Below, in pieces: positions 1-8,988 of a stretch of 64,000 nucleotides of DNA; within the stretch, counting starts at the first letter, position 1, and the number at the start of each line of letters is the position of its first letter. Both the position numbers and the translations under genes were made by a program. The stretch covers positions 2,046,001-2,110,000 of the forward strand of contig NZ_LN831302.1 of NCBI RefSeq assembly GCF_001488575.1. The letters are read 5' to 3'. This stretch comes from Halobacterium hubeiense. GTDB lineage: Archaea; Halobacteriota; Halobacteria; Halobacteriales; Halobacteriaceae. Under the pieces are notes generated by a model, which ran no database searches, had not been told where the DNA came from, and saw nothing but the letters and a program-made list of their open reading frames with translations.

Positions 1-468
1 CTCGCGGACCCGGGAGAGGAACTCCACCTGCTCGAACTTGTTCGTCGCGCCGGCGCGGGCGGCGCCGGTCTCGGGGTCCACGTCGAAGAACAGCGTGACG
101 TCCGGCGGGCGCGTCCACGGCTGGTGGACGCCGCGGACGTACTCCATCGGGCGGTCGACGACGCCGTCGAGGGCGACGCCCTGGTACGCGTACCGGGAGT
201 CCGAGTACCGGTCCGAGATGACGACGTCGCCGGCGTCCAGCGCGGGCTCGATGACCCGCGAGAGGTGGTCGGCGTGGTCGGCGGTGTAGAGGAACAGTTC
301 GGCCAGCGGGTCGGCGCCGTCCTCGCCGATGGACCGCCGGACGGCGTCGCCGTACCACGAGTCGGTGGGCTCGCGCGTGAACGTGAAGCCGTCGCCGCGG
401 GCCTCGCGCAGCGCCTCCCAGACAGTGGTCTTGCCGCTGCCGTCGATGCCCTCCAGCGTGACGAGCAT
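1..468 (-). CDS. tmk: Thymidylate kinase (N-terminal part, cut by window edge)
   Basis: Thymidylate kinase phosphorylates dTMP to dTDP with ATP in the cytoplasm, feeding dTTP synthesis. The 156 visible residues start [15 protein letters not shown], a P-loop at residues 7-15, and carry the family signature [13 protein letters not shown] at 85-97 and a Walker B-like TLFFDVDPE at 125-133. The C-terminal quarter lies outside the left edge. The ATG at 468 is preceded at 27 nt by a TATA-like GCCGTTAGTAC, so the transcript is probably leaderless. It is divergent from the epimerase gene at 604. The assignment is secure because motif order and spacing fit the family. Confidence 0.93.
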   Translation of the reverse strand, partial: MLVTLEGIDGSGKTTVWEALREARGDGFTFTREPTDSWYGDAVRRSIGEDGADPLAELFLYTADHADHLSRVIEPALDAGDVVISDRYSDSRYAYQGVALDGVVDRPMEYVRGVHQPWTRPPDVTLFFDVDPETGAARAGATNKFEQVEFLSRVRE

Positions 469-570
469 GCCCGAACGACGGCGACGGACGTACTAACGGC
501 TTCGGGTTCCACGCCGCCGCGCGCCGGAGCCGGCCGTTCCCGCCGGTAGATTGCCGCCGTCGCCGGGCAT

Positions 571-580
571 AGTTTTAGGG
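571..580 (+). promoter_or_regulatory. TATA element of the epimerase gene
   Basis: AGTTTTAGGG lies about 29 nt before the ATG at 604. This is the spacing expected for a haloarchaeal TATA box driving a leaderless mRNA, and it favours the ATG at 604 over the in-frame GTG at 598. Confidence 0.5.
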
Positions 581-603
581 AGTTCCCGGCCGTCTTCGTG
601 GAC

Positions 604-1485
604 ATGGACGTGCTCGTCACCGGCGGAACGGGATTCATCGGGACGCATCTGTGCCGCGAACTCGACGACCGAGGCCACGAGGTGACTGCGCTCTCGCGGC
701 ACCCCGAGGAGGCGGCGCTCCCGGAGTCCGTGGAGACCGTCGTCGGCGACGTGACCGCCTACGACTCGATTCAGTCGGCGGTCGAGGGACAGGACGCGGT
801 CGTGAACCTCGTCGCGCTGTCGCCGCTGTTCAAGCCGAAGGGCGGCGACGACCGCCACTTCGAGGTCCACCTCGGCGGCACCGAGAACGTCGTCGAGGCC
901 GCGGAGGAGGCCGGCGTGGACTACCTCCTCCAGCTGTCCGCGCTGGGCGCGGACCCGGACGGCCCGACGGCGTACATCCGGTCGAAGGGACGCGCCGAGG
1001 AGGTCGTGCGCAACTCCGAGCTGGCGTACACCATCGTGCGGCCGTCGGTCGTGTTCGGCGAGGGCGGGGAGTTCGTCTCGTTCACGAAGCAGCTGACGAC
1101 GCCATACGTCACGGGGCTGCCCGGCGGCGGCAAGACGCGGTTCCAGCCCATCTGGGTCGGCGACCTCGTGGGGCTGCTCGCAGACGCAATCGAGGACGAC
1201 GAGCACTGGGGGGAGACCTACGAGTTCGGCGGCCCGGACGTGTTGACGCTCGGCGACGTGACGCGGCTGGTCTACCGCTCGGAGGGGAAGTCCGTCCGGA
1301 TTCTACCCGTGCCGATGCCCCTGGCCGGCATCGGGATGCGGCTGGCGGACCCGCTGCCGTTCATCCCGTTCGGCGGCGACCAGTACCGGTCGCTGAAGTT
1401 CGACAACACGGTGAGCACCAACGACGTCTCGGCGTTCGGCGTGGACGAGTCCGAGTTGACGACGCTGTCGGCGTATCTGGAGTGA
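604..1485 (+). CDS. NAD-dependent epimerase/dehydratase, complex I NDUFA9-like
   Basis: This is an atypical short-chain dehydrogenase/reductase of 293 residues. The N-terminus MDVLVTGGTGFIG holds the Rossmann glycine motif (residues 7-13), and a YxxxK pair (Y124, K128 in YIRSK) sits at the usual active-site place. The closest family I recognise is the NDUFA9/Ycf39-like NAD(P)-binding proteins, which in haloarchaea are usually annotated as complex I NDUFA9 subunit family or nucleoside-diphosphate-sugar epimerase. The substrate cannot be told from sequence, and binding without catalysis is possible. The start at ATG 604 is chosen because a TATA element lies 29 nt upstream. It is a single-gene unit ahead of cetZ. 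Confidence 0.82.
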   Translation: MDVLVTGGTGFIGTHLCRELDDRGHEVTALSRHPEEAALPESVETVVGDVTAYDSIQSAVEGQDAVVNLVALSPLFKPKGGDDRHFEVHLGGTENVVEAAEEAGVDYLLQLSALGADPDGPTAYIRSKGRAEEVVRNSELAYTIVRPSVVFGEGGEFVSFTKQLTTPYVTGLPGGGKTRFQPIWVGDLVGLLADAIEDDEHWGETYEFGGPDVLTLGDVTRLVYRSEGKSVRILPVPMPLAGIGMRLADPLPFIPFGGDQYRSLKFDNTVSTNDVSAFGVDESELTTLSAYLE

Positions 1486-1632
1486 GCGAAGAGTCAACTG
1501 GAACACACTACCCGTCAAACGTAAATACCCCGAAGAATTGCGTCGGCGGCGGTCCGACGAGAACCGGGGGACTGCACGCCGGCTGGCGAAAACGGAGACC
1601 GCCACAGAACCGTCGGACACGCGTCTGCAAAA

Positions 1633-1642
1633 GCCTTATACC
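1633..1642 (+). promoter_or_regulatory. TATA element of cetZ
   Basis: GCCTTATACC is a good haloarchaeal box A. It places transcription near 1660-1668, which gives only a short leader before the ATG at 1677. The rest of 1486-1676 contains no gene that I can see. Confidence 0.55.
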
Positions 1643-1676
1643 CTCGTTTCCACTCTAACTGTGCAAAGGGTTCCGT

Positions 1677-2858
1677 ATGAAACTGGCAATGATCGGGTTC
1701 GGCCAGGCGGGCGGTAAAATACTCGACAAGTTCCTCGAGTACGACAAGCGGCACGATTCGAACATCGTGCGTGCCGCTATCGCCGTCAACACCGCTAAAG
1801 CCGACCTCATGGGCTTGGAGCACGTTCCACAGGAGAATCGCGTCCTCATCGGACAGTCCCGCGTGAAGGGACACGGCGTCGGCGCCGACAACGAACTCGG
1901 CGCCGAAATCGCCGAGGAAGACATCGACGAGGTGCAGGGTGCCATCGACTCCATCCCGGTCCACGAGGTTGACGCGTTCCTCGTCATCTCCGGGCTGGGC
2001 GGCGGTACGGGCTCAGGCGGCTCCCCGGTCATCGCCAAACACCTCAAGCGTATCTACACCGAACCCGTATACGGCCTCGGTGTGCTGCCCGGCAGCGACG
2101 AGGGCGGCATCTACACGCTGAACGCCGCGCGGTCGTTCCAGACGTTCGTCCGCGAGGTCGACAACCTCCTCGTGTTCGACAACGACGCGTGGCGCAAGTC
2201 CGGCGAATCGGTGCAGGGCGGCTACGACGAAATCAACGAGGAGATCGTCACCCGCTTTGGCATCCTCTTCGGCGCCGGCGAGGTCGAGCAGGGCGGCGAC
2301 GTCGCCGAGTCCGTCGTCGACTCCAGCGAGATCATCAACACGCTCTCGGGCGGCGGCGTCTCCACAGTCGGCTACGCCTCCGAGACCGTCGACAACGAGG
2401 ACAACGGCAGCAGCCTGCTGTCCCGGTTTACCGGCGGCGACGACGACTCCCTCGAGGACTCGGCGTCGACCACGAACCGCATCACCAGCCTCGTGCGCAA
2501 GGCGGCGCTCGGTCGGCTCACGCTCCCCTGCGAGATTGAGGGCTCCGAGCGCGCGCTGCTGGTCACCGCCGGCCCGCCGAAGTACCTCAACCGGAAGGGT
2601 ATTGAGCGCGGCCGTAAGTGGCTCGAAGAGCAGACCGGCTCGATGGAAGTCCGCGGCGGCGACTACCCCGTGCCGAACTCCCAGCAGGTCGCCTCCGTCG
2701 TCCTGCTGTCGGGCGTGAACAACGTCCCGCGCATCAAGGAGCTGCAGGAAGTCGCCATCGAAGCCCAGGACAACATCGACGACATCCGCGAGGAAAGCGA
2801 AGAGAACTTGGAAGAATTGGTCGAAGACGACGACGATGAGCTTGAACCGCTGTTCTAA
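1677..2858 (+). CDS. cetZ: CetZ tubulin/FtsZ-like GTPase
   Basis: CetZ proteins are archaeal tubulin-superfamily GTPases that form dynamic cytoskeletal structures near the membrane and affect cell shape and motility rather than division. The 393 residues start MKLAMIGFGQAGGKI (nucleotide-binding loop 1) and contain the tubulin signature GGGTGSG at 108-114, followed by a typical C-terminal domain. The tail is very acidic (residues 360-393), ending in a short hydrophobic stretch ELEPLF; such C-termini in FtsZ relatives contact partner proteins. It overlaps the next gene by 23 bp, so the two are translationally coupled. FtsZ itself is less likely because the N-terminal loop is the CetZ type. The paralogue number (cetZ1, Z2 and so on) cannot be settled here. 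Confidence 0.93.
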   Translation: MKLAMIGFGQAGGKILDKFLEYDKRHDSNIVRAAIAVNTAKADLMGLEHVPQENRVLIGQSRVKGHGVGADNELGAEIAEEDIDEVQGAIDSIPVHEVDAFLVISGLGGGTGSGGSPVIAKHLKRIYTEPVYGLGVLPGSDEGGIYTLNAARSFQTFVREVDNLLVFDNDAWRKSGESVQGGYDEINEEIVTRFGILFGAGEVEQGGDVAESVVDSSEIINTLSGGGVSTVGYASETVDNEDNGSSLLSRFTGGDDDSLEDSASTTNRITSLVRKAALGRLTLPCEIEGSERALLVTAGPPKYLNRKGIERGRKWLEEQTGSMEVRGGDYPVPNSQQVASVVLLSGVNNVPRIKELQEVAIEAQDNIDDIREESEENLEELVEDDDDELEPLF

Positions 2859-3621
2859 ACTCGCGGTCGCTCTCGTCGTCCTCCTCGCGGTCGCCGCCGT
2901 CCCGGCAGCCGCCGTCTCAATCGGCGGCGACGCGCCGGACAGCGTGCAGTCCGACGAGCAACAGGAGACGACGTTCACGGTCACCGACCCCTTCGAGAAC
3001 TACGAGGAGTGGACGCTGCAGGCCAGCACCGACCTCACTGACGTCACGTGGCAGGTCGTCACGTTCGACAACGCCGGCAACCAGATCGACGAGGCGACGC
3101 TCACCGGCCAGTCAGTGAGCTACGACTTCGCGGCGTCCAGCGGCGCGGTGCGCGCCGAGGTCACCATCCTCGGCACGGTGCCGTCGTCGAGCGCGTGGTC
3201 GTGGAGCTACGAGCCGCCCCAGCGCATCACGTACGCGGAGTTCGTGCAGGCCCAGCCGGGCGGCGCCAGCACCACGCTGGAGACGTACAACACCCGGCCG
3301 TACACGACCGCGAGCCAGGACGCACGCACCGCCATCAGTGACGCCGAGGCCGCCATCAGCGACGCTGAAGGCGCCGGCGCGGGCGTCAGCGGCGCGAAAA
3401 GCGACCTGCAGGACGCCATCGAGTTCTACAACGGTGGCAACTTCGAGCAGGCGGTCAGCAACGCCGAGCAGGCCGAGTCTGCCGCGAACAGCGCGGCGTC
3501 GTCCGCCGAGCGCACCGACCTCATCATCATGGGCGCCGCGGCGCTGGTCGTCCTGCTGTTGATAGCGGGCGGCGTCTACTGGTACCTCCAGCAGCGCGAC
3601 AGCTACGACAAGCTCGGCTAA
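2836..3621 (+). CDS. Secreted, membrane-anchored coiled-coil protein coupled to cetZ
   Basis: This 261-residue protein of unknown function has a Sec-type signal peptide (residues 1-27, cleavage likely after AAA), an extracellular beta-rich half (about 30-150), an alanine/glutamate-rich helical region with repeated AISDAEAA-like units and an NGGNFEQAVSNAEQA stretch (about 165-228) that looks coiled-coil or TPR-like, and one C-terminal membrane helix (about 229-252) with a short basic cytoplasmic tail. The start codon lies inside cetZ (23 bp overlap) and the stop is 3 bp before cofC. The tight coupling to cetZ suggests, but does not prove, a membrane partner of the cytoskeletal protein. I know of no characterised homologue. 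Confidence 0.85.
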   Translation: MSLNRCSKLAVALVVLLAVAAVPAAAVSIGGDAPDSVQSDEQQETTFTVTDPFENYEEWTLQASTDLTDVTWQVVTFDNAGNQIDEATLTGQSVSYDFAASSGAVRAEVTILGTVPSSSAWSWSYEPPQRITYAEFVQAQPGGASTTLETYNTRPYTTASQDARTAISDAEAAISDAEGAGAGVSGAKSDLQDAIEFYNGGNFEQAVSNAEQAESAANSAASSAERTDLIIMGAAALVVLLLIAGGVYWYLQQRDSYDKLG

Positions 3622-3624
3622 GGG

Positions 3625-4236
3625 ATGCAGACCCTCGTCCCGTTCGACCCGACGAACCCGAACACGCGCCTCTCCGCGCTTCTCTCCGAAGACGAACGCC
3701 GAGCGTTCGCCACGGAGATGCTCTCGGACGTCCTCGACGCAGTCCGCCGAGCCGGCGGTGAGCCGGTGGTACTGGCGAGCGCACCACTCGACGGCGACGT
3801 GGACGCGCCGGTGACTGTCGACGACCGGCCGCTGTCGGTCGCGGTGAACGACGCACTCGCGGCGCTTCCGGCGGCGGTCGTGATGGCGGACCTCGCGCTC
3901 GCGACGCCCGAGGCCGTCCAGCGGCTCTACGACGCGGGCGGCGACGTCGTGGTCGCACCGGGACGCGGCGGCGGCACGAACGCGCTCGTCGTCCGTCACC
4001 GGGACTTCGACGTGGACTACCACGGCGTCTCGTTCCGCGACCACCTCGCCGCGGCCGACGCCGCGGGCGCGGCCGTCGAAACCGTCGACTCGTTCCGGCT
4101 CGCGGTGGACATCGACGAGCCGACCGACCTCCTCGACGTGCTCGTGCACGGCAATCGCGGGGCCGCCGACTGGCTCCGCGACGCGGGCTTCCGGGTCGCC
4201 GTCGACGACGGGACGCCGACGGTCGTCCGGGAGTGA
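3625..4236 (+). CDS. cofC: 2-phospho-L-lactate guanylyltransferase CofC
   Basis: CofC activates 2-phospholactate (or a close analogue) with GTP to the guanylyl-diphospho form that CofD transfers onto Fo in coenzyme F420 biosynthesis. The 203 residues begin MQTLVPFDPTNPNTRLS, equivalent to the nucleotidyltransferase N-terminus KTRLS, and contain the glycine-rich VVAPGRGGGTNAL motif (about 110-122) followed by the DIDEPTDL motif (about 152-159) typical of CofC. It sits three bases after the cetZ-linked gene and two genes before cofG, so context and sequence agree. Confidence 0.93.
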   Translation: MQTLVPFDPTNPNTRLSALLSEDERRAFATEMLSDVLDAVRRAGGEPVVLASAPLDGDVDAPVTVDDRPLSVAVNDALAALPAAVVMADLALATPEAVQRLYDAGGDVVVAPGRGGGTNALVVRHRDFDVDYHGVSFRDHLAAADAAGAAVETVDSFRLAVDIDEPTDLLDVLVHGNRGAADWLRDAGFRVAVDDGTPTVVRE

Positions 4237-4287
4237 GCCGGCTGGGGAACCAATACTGCTAAACGACGGCCAGCCGACTGCACGGGT

Positions 4288-4740
4288 ATGCAGCCGTTAC
4301 GACTGGCGCGAGCGGTCGCGGCGCTGCTCGGGCTGGCGGTGCTGGCGGCGGCGCTGTTCCAGGGCGTGCTGGCGGTGCTGGCCGAACTCGGCGTGCCGTC
4401 GTGGGCGGCGTCGCCGACGGCCGTCGGCGCCGTGCTACCGCCGGTGCTCGCGCTCGCGGACGCGTACACGCCGCTGGGGAGCCACGGCCGGACGGTCGCG
4501 CTCCGCGAGCGGCCCGCGACTCGACTCACCGCGGACGCGCTGCTGGCGGCGGTCGTCGGCGGCGTCGTCGGCTACGCGGGCAGCCAACTGCTCCTCTCGG
4601 CGAGCGCGGACAGCCTCGCGGAACTGGTCGTGGTGTCGGGCGCGGCGCTCTCGGGGTACGCGACGTTCGTCGCGCGGAACCTCGACGCGTACGGCGGCCG
4701 CGACCCCGAGTCGGACGTCGAGGAGGAGGCCCGGCCGTGA
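4288..4740 (+). CDS. Hypothetical membrane protein between cofC and cofG
   Basis: This 150-residue protein is not one I recognise. It has four hydrophobic segments (about 10-33, 43-60, 84-105 and 112-130) separated by short loops, and an acidic/charged tail ending VEEEARP. A TATA-like stretch (ATACTGCTAAAC, 4252-4263) lies about 30 nt upstream, so it may begin a transcript. Its stop codon overlaps the GTG start of cofG (GTGA), so the two are translationally coupled. The coupling hints at a role near F420 synthesis, but nothing in the sequence indicates catalysis. Confidence 0.75.
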   Translation: MQPLRLARAVAALLGLAVLAAALFQGVLAVLAELGVPSWAASPTAVGAVLPPVLALADAYTPLGSHGRTVALRERPATRLTADALLAAVVGGVVGYAGSQLLLSASADSLAELVVVSGAALSGYATFVARNLDAYGGRDPESDVEEEARP

Positions 4741-5846
4741 GTTCGATTCCCGGCGCCGACGAGTACGGCGTCGACGTCGAGATTCGGGACGCCGACCGGG
4801 AGGCCGCCCTCGACGTCCGCCCCGGCGATGTCGAGCCCGCCGAGGAGCTGACGTTCGCGCGGAACGTCTTCGTGCCGCTGACGACCGCGTGCCGGTACAC
4901 GTGCACGTACTGCACGTACTACGATCCGCCCGGCGAAGCGGAGCTGATGAGCCCCGAGGCCGTCCGGGAGACGTGCCAGCGGGGCGCGGCGGCGGGCTGC
5001 ACGGAGGCGCTGTTCACGTTCGGCGACGACCCCGACGACCGCTACACCGAAGTCCACGACCAACTGGACGAGTGGGGGTTCGACTCCATCCACGATTACC
5101 TCCGGCGCGCCTGCGAAATCGCCCTCGAAGAGGGACTGCTGCCGCACGCGAACCCGGGCGACCAGACGCGCGAGCAGATGGCCCACGTGGCGGACGTGAA
5201 CGCGTCGATGGGCGTGATGCTGGAGACGACGGCGGACGTGCAGGCCCACGGCGGCCCGCGCGCGAAGAACCCCGGCCAGCGCCTCCACACCATCGAGGTG
5301 GCGGGCGACCTCGGCGTCCCGTTCACGACGGGCATCCTCGTGGGCGTCGGCGAGGACTGGGCGGACCGCGCGGACAGCCTGCTCGCGATTCGGGACCTCC
5401 ACGAGCGCCACGGCCACGTCCAGGAGGTCATCGTCCAGCCCGTCAGCCCGAACGAGCGCTGGACCGAGGACCCGCCCGACCGCGAGACGATGCGGCGCGC
5501 GGTGGCGATGGCGCGCGCGGTGCTGCCCGACGAGGTGGCAGTGCAGGTGCCGCCGAACCTGGCGGACGCCCGCGCGCTGCTGGACTGCGGCGTCGAGGAC
5601 TTGGGCGGCGTCTCCCCGGTGACGAAAGACCACATCAACCCCGACTACGCGTGGCCCGCGCTCCGGGAACTGGAGGACATCGCGGACCACGGCGGCGTCC
5701 CGCTGCGCGAACGGCTCCCGGTCTACGAGCGCTTCCTCCCCGACGCCGGCGTCGAGAACGAGTGGGTGAGCGAGCGCGTCGGGCGCGCCATCGAGTCCGG
5801 CGAGCGGTATCAGGCGGTGCTGGACGGCGCGGCACCGCGACCGTAG
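4737..5846 (+). CDS. cofG: FO synthase subunit 1 CofG (radical SAM)
   Basis: With CofH, CofG makes the deazaflavin chromophore Fo (7,8-didemethyl-8-hydroxy-5-deazariboflavin) of F420. The 369-residue protein has the radical SAM cluster motif CxxxCxxC as CRYTCTYC (C52, C56, C59), a GEAELMSPE region after it, and the family's conserved NPGDQTREQM and SVTSPVTKDHINPDYAWP-type segment (seen here as GGVSPVTKDHINPDYAWP). Translation starts at a GTG that overlaps the stop of the preceding membrane protein by 4 bp. The stop abuts the stop of the convergent DUF457-type gene without any gap. Confidence 0.95.
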   Translation: MSSIPGADEYGVDVEIRDADREAALDVRPGDVEPAEELTFARNVFVPLTTACRYTCTYCTYYDPPGEAELMSPEAVRETCQRGAAAGCTEALFTFGDDPDDRYTEVHDQLDEWGFDSIHDYLRRACEIALEEGLLPHANPGDQTREQMAHVADVNASMGVMLETTADVQAHGGPRAKNPGQRLHTIEVAGDLGVPFTTGILVGVGEDWADRADSLLAIRDLHERHGHVQEVIVQPVSPNERWTEDPPDRETMRRAVAMARAVLPDEVAVQVPPNLADARALLDCGVEDLGGVSPVTKDHINPDYAWPALRELEDIADHGGVPLRERLPVYERFLPDAGVENEWVSERVGRAIESGERYQAVLDGAAPRP

Positions 5847-6395
5847 TCAGGTCGGGTCGAACTCGGGGAGGCGCTTCCGAACCACCGTGTAGACGACCGA
5901 CACCGCCAGCATCGCGAGCGTGAGCCGGCGCACGAGCCCGTCGTACAGCGCGAGCGCCGGCATCGAGAGCACGACGACCGCGAGCAGGTCCTCGGGCGCG
6001 CCGTCGTAGCGAATCCAGCGCCGCGGGCGAATCCACTGACCGCGGGTGTGCGAGTAGACGCCGCGCTGGTCGTCGTTCGCCCACGGTCGCGCGCCGAGCC
6101 CGCCGCCGAGCGCGTCCGTGACGGAGTGGACGGCCGCCGACAGCAGGAAGAACGCGGCGCCGACCGTGAGCGGGGACGGCGAACCGACGGCGACGCCGAA
6201 CGCGACGGCGGCCAGCGGCCAGTAGTGTTCGGGGTAGTGCAGGGTCTTGCGGTGTTCGAGCACGCCCAAGTCGAGGTCCGGGAAGACGCCGCCGGCCATC
6301 GCGGCGAGCGCGGCCGGCGCTGCGAGTTCGGGCGCGACCCAGAACAGCGGCGTCGCGAGCAGGACGCCCATCGCAGCGTGGGTCGTGGCCATCAT
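5847..6395 (-). CDS. DUF457/YdjM-type membrane-bound metal-dependent hydrolase (copy 1)
   Basis: This 182-residue integral membrane protein is of the LexA-regulated, membrane-bound hydrolase (YdjM/DUF457) type. Conserved polar signatures are the N-terminal MMATTHA (His6), GGVFPDLDL (about 36-44), KTLHYPEH (about 49-57), HSVTDALGGGL and RYDGAPEDL. The His/Asp residues are those proposed to bind metal in this family, but the substrate is unknown. There are four or five membrane helices. It lies 19 bp after cofH on the same strand, so it is probably co-transcribed with it. A close paralogue is at 32857-33459 in this same window. Confidence 0.8.
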   Translation of the reverse strand: MMATTHAAMGVLLATPLFWVAPELAAPAALAAMAGGVFPDLDLGVLEHRKTLHYPEHYWPLAAVAFGVAVGSPSPLTVGAAFFLLSAAVHSVTDALGGGLGARPWANDDQRGVYSHTRGQWIRPRRWIRYDGAPEDLLAVVVLSMPALALYDGLVRRLTLAMLAVSVVYTVVRKRLPEFDPT

Positions 6396-6414
6396 GGCTG
6401 ACCACCCCCTCCCA

Positions 6415-7788
6415 TCAGTCGTCGGCGCTCGCGGCGCCGCGCGAGCCGTCGGCGTCGCGGTCGGGAACCAGTGGCGTGCCGTCCGCCTGCGGGCCGAGCT
6501 TGGGGCCGTGCTTGTCGGCGTCTGGGTCGAGGATGCGGCGCTCGGTGTAGTCCGTGGAGCGCTCGACGGGCGTGCGGCCGATGGCGGATATCATGTCGGC
6601 GTAGTCGGCGACCGAACGGAACTCGCCGTGCTGGCCGCCCGCGCGCTTCGTAATCTCCTCGCTGAGGATGGTGCCCATGAAGTCGTCGGCGCCGCAGTTC
6701 AGGAGTTTCAGCCCCTTCGCGTTCCCGAACTTTACCCACGACGACTGGATGTGCTCGACGTTGTCCAAGTAGAGGCGCGCGACGGCGACCAGCAGTTCGT
6801 CCTCGGCGTCGCTGGCGCCGGTCTCGACGACGCCCCGGTCGTAGAGGGGCGTCTCCTGGTGGACGAATGATAGCGGGACGAACTCGGTGATGTTGCCGGT
6901 GCGGTCCTGGAGGTCCCGAATCACGTCGAGGTGGCGGACGCGGTGGGCCTCGTTCTCGACGTGGCCGTACATCATCGTGGAGGTCATCGGGAGGCCGACG
7001 TCCGCGGCGGCCTCCATCGCGGCGACCCACTCCCCGGTGTCGATTTTCCCCGGGCAGATGACCTCGCGGACCTCGTCCACGAGGATTTCGGCGGCCGTCC
7101 CCGGAACGGTGTCGAGGCCGGCGTCGGCGAGTTCGCTGTAGACGTGGCGGTAGTCCCACTCGACGCCGCGTTGGGCGTGGTGGGCTTCCTCGGGGGTCAT
7201 CGAGTGGACGTGCGCGCCGGCGTCGCTCATCGCCGCGATTTGCTCGACGTACGTGTGGGGGTCGGTGGTGTAGCGCTCGGGCGGCTTGTAGTTGTGCTCC
7301 GGATTCTCGGGGTCGAGCGCCTCGCGGTGGTCGTCGTTCAGCCCGAACGCGGGGTGGAGGCCGGAGACGGAGGTGACCTCGTAGACGCCGCGCTCGACGG
7401 CGTCTTTCACGACCTCGTGCGACTCCTCCGGCGTCTTCGTGAAGCCGGCGTGGTCGTCCGGTTCGTCGGCCTCGAAGTTGTGGGCGGTGTCCTTGAAGTT
7501 GCAGAACAGGCAGCCCGTGTTGCAGGCCGTGGTGACGTTGTTGTTGACGTTCGCGACGAACGTCACCTCCTCACCCACGACCTCGGCGCGGCGGCGGTCG
7601 GCGGCTTCGAGGACGAGTTCCTTCCGCCGCGGGTCGATGCCTTCCGTGTCGGTGCCGGTGGTGATGAGTTCGATGCCGTCCGCGACAGAGAGCCGGCGGC
7701 CGTCGCGGGCGTTCGCCAGCGCGTTCTCGAACGACTGGTCGGTCTCGGGGACCACGTCGAAGTCGAACTCGCCGGCGGCGTCGGACAT
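6415..7788 (-). CDS. cofH: FO synthase subunit 2 CofH (radical SAM)
   Basis: CofH joins a 5-amino-ribitylaminouracil to a tyrosine-derived radical, the first half of Fo synthesis. The 457-residue protein carries the radical SAM motif as CNTGCLFC (about residues 89-96) followed by NFKD, and the family's [11 protein letters not shown] and [10 protein letters not shown] segments. The start ATG at 7788 is preceded 27 nt upstream by GCTTTTTGGC (7811-7820 on the + strand), consistent with a leaderless transcript. A much longer open frame extends upstream but has no homology and crosses purC, so it is rejected. cofH is divergent from purC. Confidence 0.95.
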   Translation of the reverse strand: MSDAAGEFDFDVVPETDQSFENALANARDGRRLSVADGIELITTGTDTEGIDPRRKELVLEAADRRRAEVVGEEVTFVANVNNNVTTACNTGCLFCNFKDTAHNFEADEPDDHAGFTKTPEESHEVVKDAVERGVYEVTSVSGLHPAFGLNDDHREALDPENPEHNYKPPERYTTDPHTYVEQIAAMSDAGAHVHSMTPEEAHHAQRGVEWDYRHVYSELADAGLDTVPGTAAEILVDEVREVICPGKIDTGEWVAAMEAAADVGLPMTSTMMYGHVENEAHRVRHLDVIRDLQDRTGNITEFVPLSFVHQETPLYDRGVVETGASDAEDELLVAVARLYLDNVEHIQSSWVKFGNAKGLKLLNCGADDFMGTILSEEITKRAGGQHGEFRSVADYADMISAIGRTPVERSTDYTERRILDPDADKHGPKLGPQADGTPLVPDRDADGSRGAASADD

Positions 7789-7810
7789 GTTCGATTCCAG
7801 CGCGCCCACC

Positions 7811-7820
7811 GCCAAAAAGC
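7811..7820 (-). promoter_or_regulatory. TATA element of cofH
   Basis: Read on the minus strand, GCTTTTTGGC sits 23-32 nt upstream of the cofH ATG at 7788. Confidence 0.45.
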
Positions 7821-7900
7821 CTGCCACAGCGGCCACCCCTTCGGATGGATGCGCGAACGTGAACAACTCCGCGAGAAGTTCGAGGTTTGTGGGCACGAGA

Positions 7901-7912
7901 GTGAAAGATTGA
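7901..7912 (+). promoter_or_regulatory. TATA element of purC
   Basis: GTGAAAGATTGA lies about 27-38 nt before the purC ATG at 7939, so cofH and purC share a divergent promoter region of about 150 bp. Confidence 0.4.
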
Positions 7913-7938
7913 TGGTGGTCGGCGCCGGGCGTACAGCC

Positions 7939-8988
7939 ATGACGAGCGTCAAGACCCTCCGCGTCGAGGCGGCGGCGACCCGGGACGCGCTCGGCCGGGG
8001 CGTCTTCGAGTTCAGCGACCGCTACTCCGTGTTCGACTGGGGGGAGATGCCCGACCTGATTCCCGGGAAGGGAGCGAGCCTCTGCACGATGGGCGCGTTC
8101 AACTTTGAACTCCTCGAAACCGAGGGCGTCCCGACGCACTACGAAGGCGTCCGGAACAGCGACGGCGAGACCGTCGCGCTGGCGGACGCCGACGAGCCGC
8201 CGACGGAGATGGTCATCGCGCTCACGCAGGTCCCGGACCTCCCCTTCGAGGGGCACGACGCCGGCGACGACGACGCCATCTACGGCGGCTACGACTACGG
8301 CGCGTACCACGCCGCCGCGGACGGCAACTACCTCGTCCCCCTCGAAGTCGTCTTCCGGAACAGCGTCCCCGTGGGGTCGAGCCTGCGGAAGCGCCGCGAC
8401 CCGGCGGAGTTCGACCTCGACTGCGACGAGTGGCCCGACGAGCCACTCAACCTCCCCGAGCCGGTCGTGGAGTTCTCCACGAAGTACGAGGAGCAGGACC
8501 GCTACCTCTCTCGCGAGGAGGCCGACGCCATCGCGGGCGAGGCGAGCATCGAGGAACTGGAATCGCTCGCGCGCCGCGTGAACGAGGTCGTCACCGAGCG
8601 CGCCGAGGACGCCGGCTTCACGCACGAGGACGGGAAAATCGAGTGCCTGTACGTGGACGGCGAGGTTCGGGTCGCGGACGTCGCGGGGACGTTCGACGAG
8701 AACCGCTTCGCGTACGAGGGCCGGGAAGTGTCGAAGGAGGTCGTCCGGCAGTACTACAAGCGCACCGACCCCGAGTGGGTCGAGGCCGTCGGCGACGCCA
8801 AAGCAGAAGCCGACGAGCGCGGCGTCGCGGACTGGCGCGAACTCTGCGAGGCGTCCCCGGACCCGCTCCCCCCGGAACTCGTGCAGGCGACCGCGGACAT
8901 GTACGCCGCGGGCGCGAACCGCTACACGGACCACGAGTGGTTCGACGCGCCGCCGCTGGCCGACGCCCTCGACGCCTTCGAGGCGTGA
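7939..8988 (+). CDS. purC: Phosphoribosylaminoimidazole-succinocarboxamide synthase
   Basis: PurC condenses CAIR with aspartate using ATP in purine biosynthesis. The 349-residue protein shows the SAICAR synthetase signatures [15 protein letters not shown] (about 138-152) and [20 protein letters not shown] (about 169-188), and [24 protein letters not shown] near the middle, here longer than the bacterial enzyme as is usual in haloarchaea. ATG 7939 is the first start after the TATA element. The open frame upstream (from 6931) is antisense to cofH and is not coding. The stop overlaps the GTG of the VanZ gene by 4 bp. purQ, purS and purU follow within 4 kb. Confidence 0.95.
   Translation: MTSVKTLRVEAAATRDALGRGVFEFSDRYSVFDWGEMPDLIPGKGASLCTMGAFNFELLETEGVPTHYEGVRNSDGETVALADADEPPTEMVIALTQVPDLPFEGHDAGDDDAIYGGYDYGAYHAAADGNYLVPLEVVFRNSVPVGSSLRKRRDPAEFDLDCDEWPDEPLNLPEPVVEFSTKYEEQDRYLSREEADAIAGEASIEELESLARRVNEVVTERAEDAGFTHEDGKIECLYVDGEVRVADVAGTFDENRFAYEGREVSKEVVRQYYKRTDPEWVEAVGDAKAEADERGVADWRELCEASPDPLPPELVQATADMYAAGANRYTDHEWFDAPPLADALDAFEA

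Noticed and set aside
6931-7938. In-frame upstream extension of purC
   Set aside because: It is antisense to cofH, and the TATA element at 7901 points to the ATG at 7939.
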